Of a stretch of 46,230 bases of DNA, positions 46,092 to 46,230 are shown in pieces. Source of the DNA: Monosiga brevicollis MX1 (lineage: Eukaryota > Opisthokonta > Choanoflagellata > Craspedida > Salpingoecidae); assembly GCF_000002865.3 (NCBI RefSeq), contig NW_001865052.1, positions 130,445 through 176,674 on the forward strand. Direction: 5' to 3'. Position 1 is the first letter of the stretch, and every line of letters begins with the position of its first letter. The translations under genes and the position numbers were made by a program. The notes under the pieces are model-generated. The model saw only the letters and a list, made by a program, of their open reading frames with translations. It was not told where the DNA came from and searched no databases.

Positions 46092-46230
46092 CCTTCCCGG
46101 TCGTGCACCCAAACCCCACCACCACCATCACCACCACCGCGACCACACCCACACATATACAGACCACCAAGTCTCAAACCAGCCCCCAGATGCCAAGTAA
46201 AGCAAGCCGACTCCCCGCGCCCCCCCCCNC
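46092..46230. other. SYS1 upstream flank at window end
   Basis: The presumed 5' flank of SYS1, with CACCAC-rich sequence and a C run at the assembly edge (one N). Nothing else is seen. Confidence 0.5.

Overview
This is nuclear DNA of a unicellular eukaryote with short introns and GC-rich coding sequence. Most genes are split into many exons by introns of about 60-250 nt with GT/AG borders. The products are eukaryotic trafficking, cytoskeletal and mitochondrial proteins (FYVE, MyTH4-FERM, clathrin light chain, VPS13, SYS1, ADP/ATP carrier). The myosin-VII-type MyTH4-FERM-SH3 tail and the overall intron style fit a holozoan protist, and a choanoflagellate is my best guess. That placement is inference; no rRNA or organellar marker is present. 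The space between genes is rich in (GA)n, (GT)n, poly-T and minisatellite tracts.

Layout. (1) 787-2724 (+): an unrecognised nine-exon helical protein. (2) 9374-3259 (-): a long coiled-coil protein ending in FYVE and PDZ domains, with eleven exons including a 43-nt micro-exon. (3) 9375-11780: repeat-rich spacer. (4) 11781-14718 (+): a motorless MyTH4-FERM-SH3 protein of ten exons. (5) 17140-15356 (-): an unrecognised helical protein of about 594 aa. (6) A minisatellite of about 600 bp lies in the head-to-head gap before (7) the clathrin light chain, 18251-19293 (+). (8) About 20494-35816 (+): a very large many-exon VPS13 gene. (9) 38209-35905 (-): a secreted, membrane-tethered alpha/beta hydrolase, converging on VPS13. 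(10) 39656-42261 (+): a protein with 28 copies of an eight-residue charged repeat. (11) 43802-44779 (+): an intronless ADP/ATP carrier. (12) 46091-45247 (-): a SYS1 homologue.

Five of the genes act on, or probably act on, endomembranes: the FYVE protein on endosomal PI3P, clathrin light chain on coats, VPS13 on lipid transfer at contact sites, SYS1 at the Golgi, and the MyTH4-FERM tail as a cytoskeleton-membrane linker. I treat this as a loose neighbourhood, not an operon. Exon borders were read by hand from splice sites and checked for codon phase across each junction. In the genes with full exon lists the phases close without a stop, apart from the uncertainties named in each entry.
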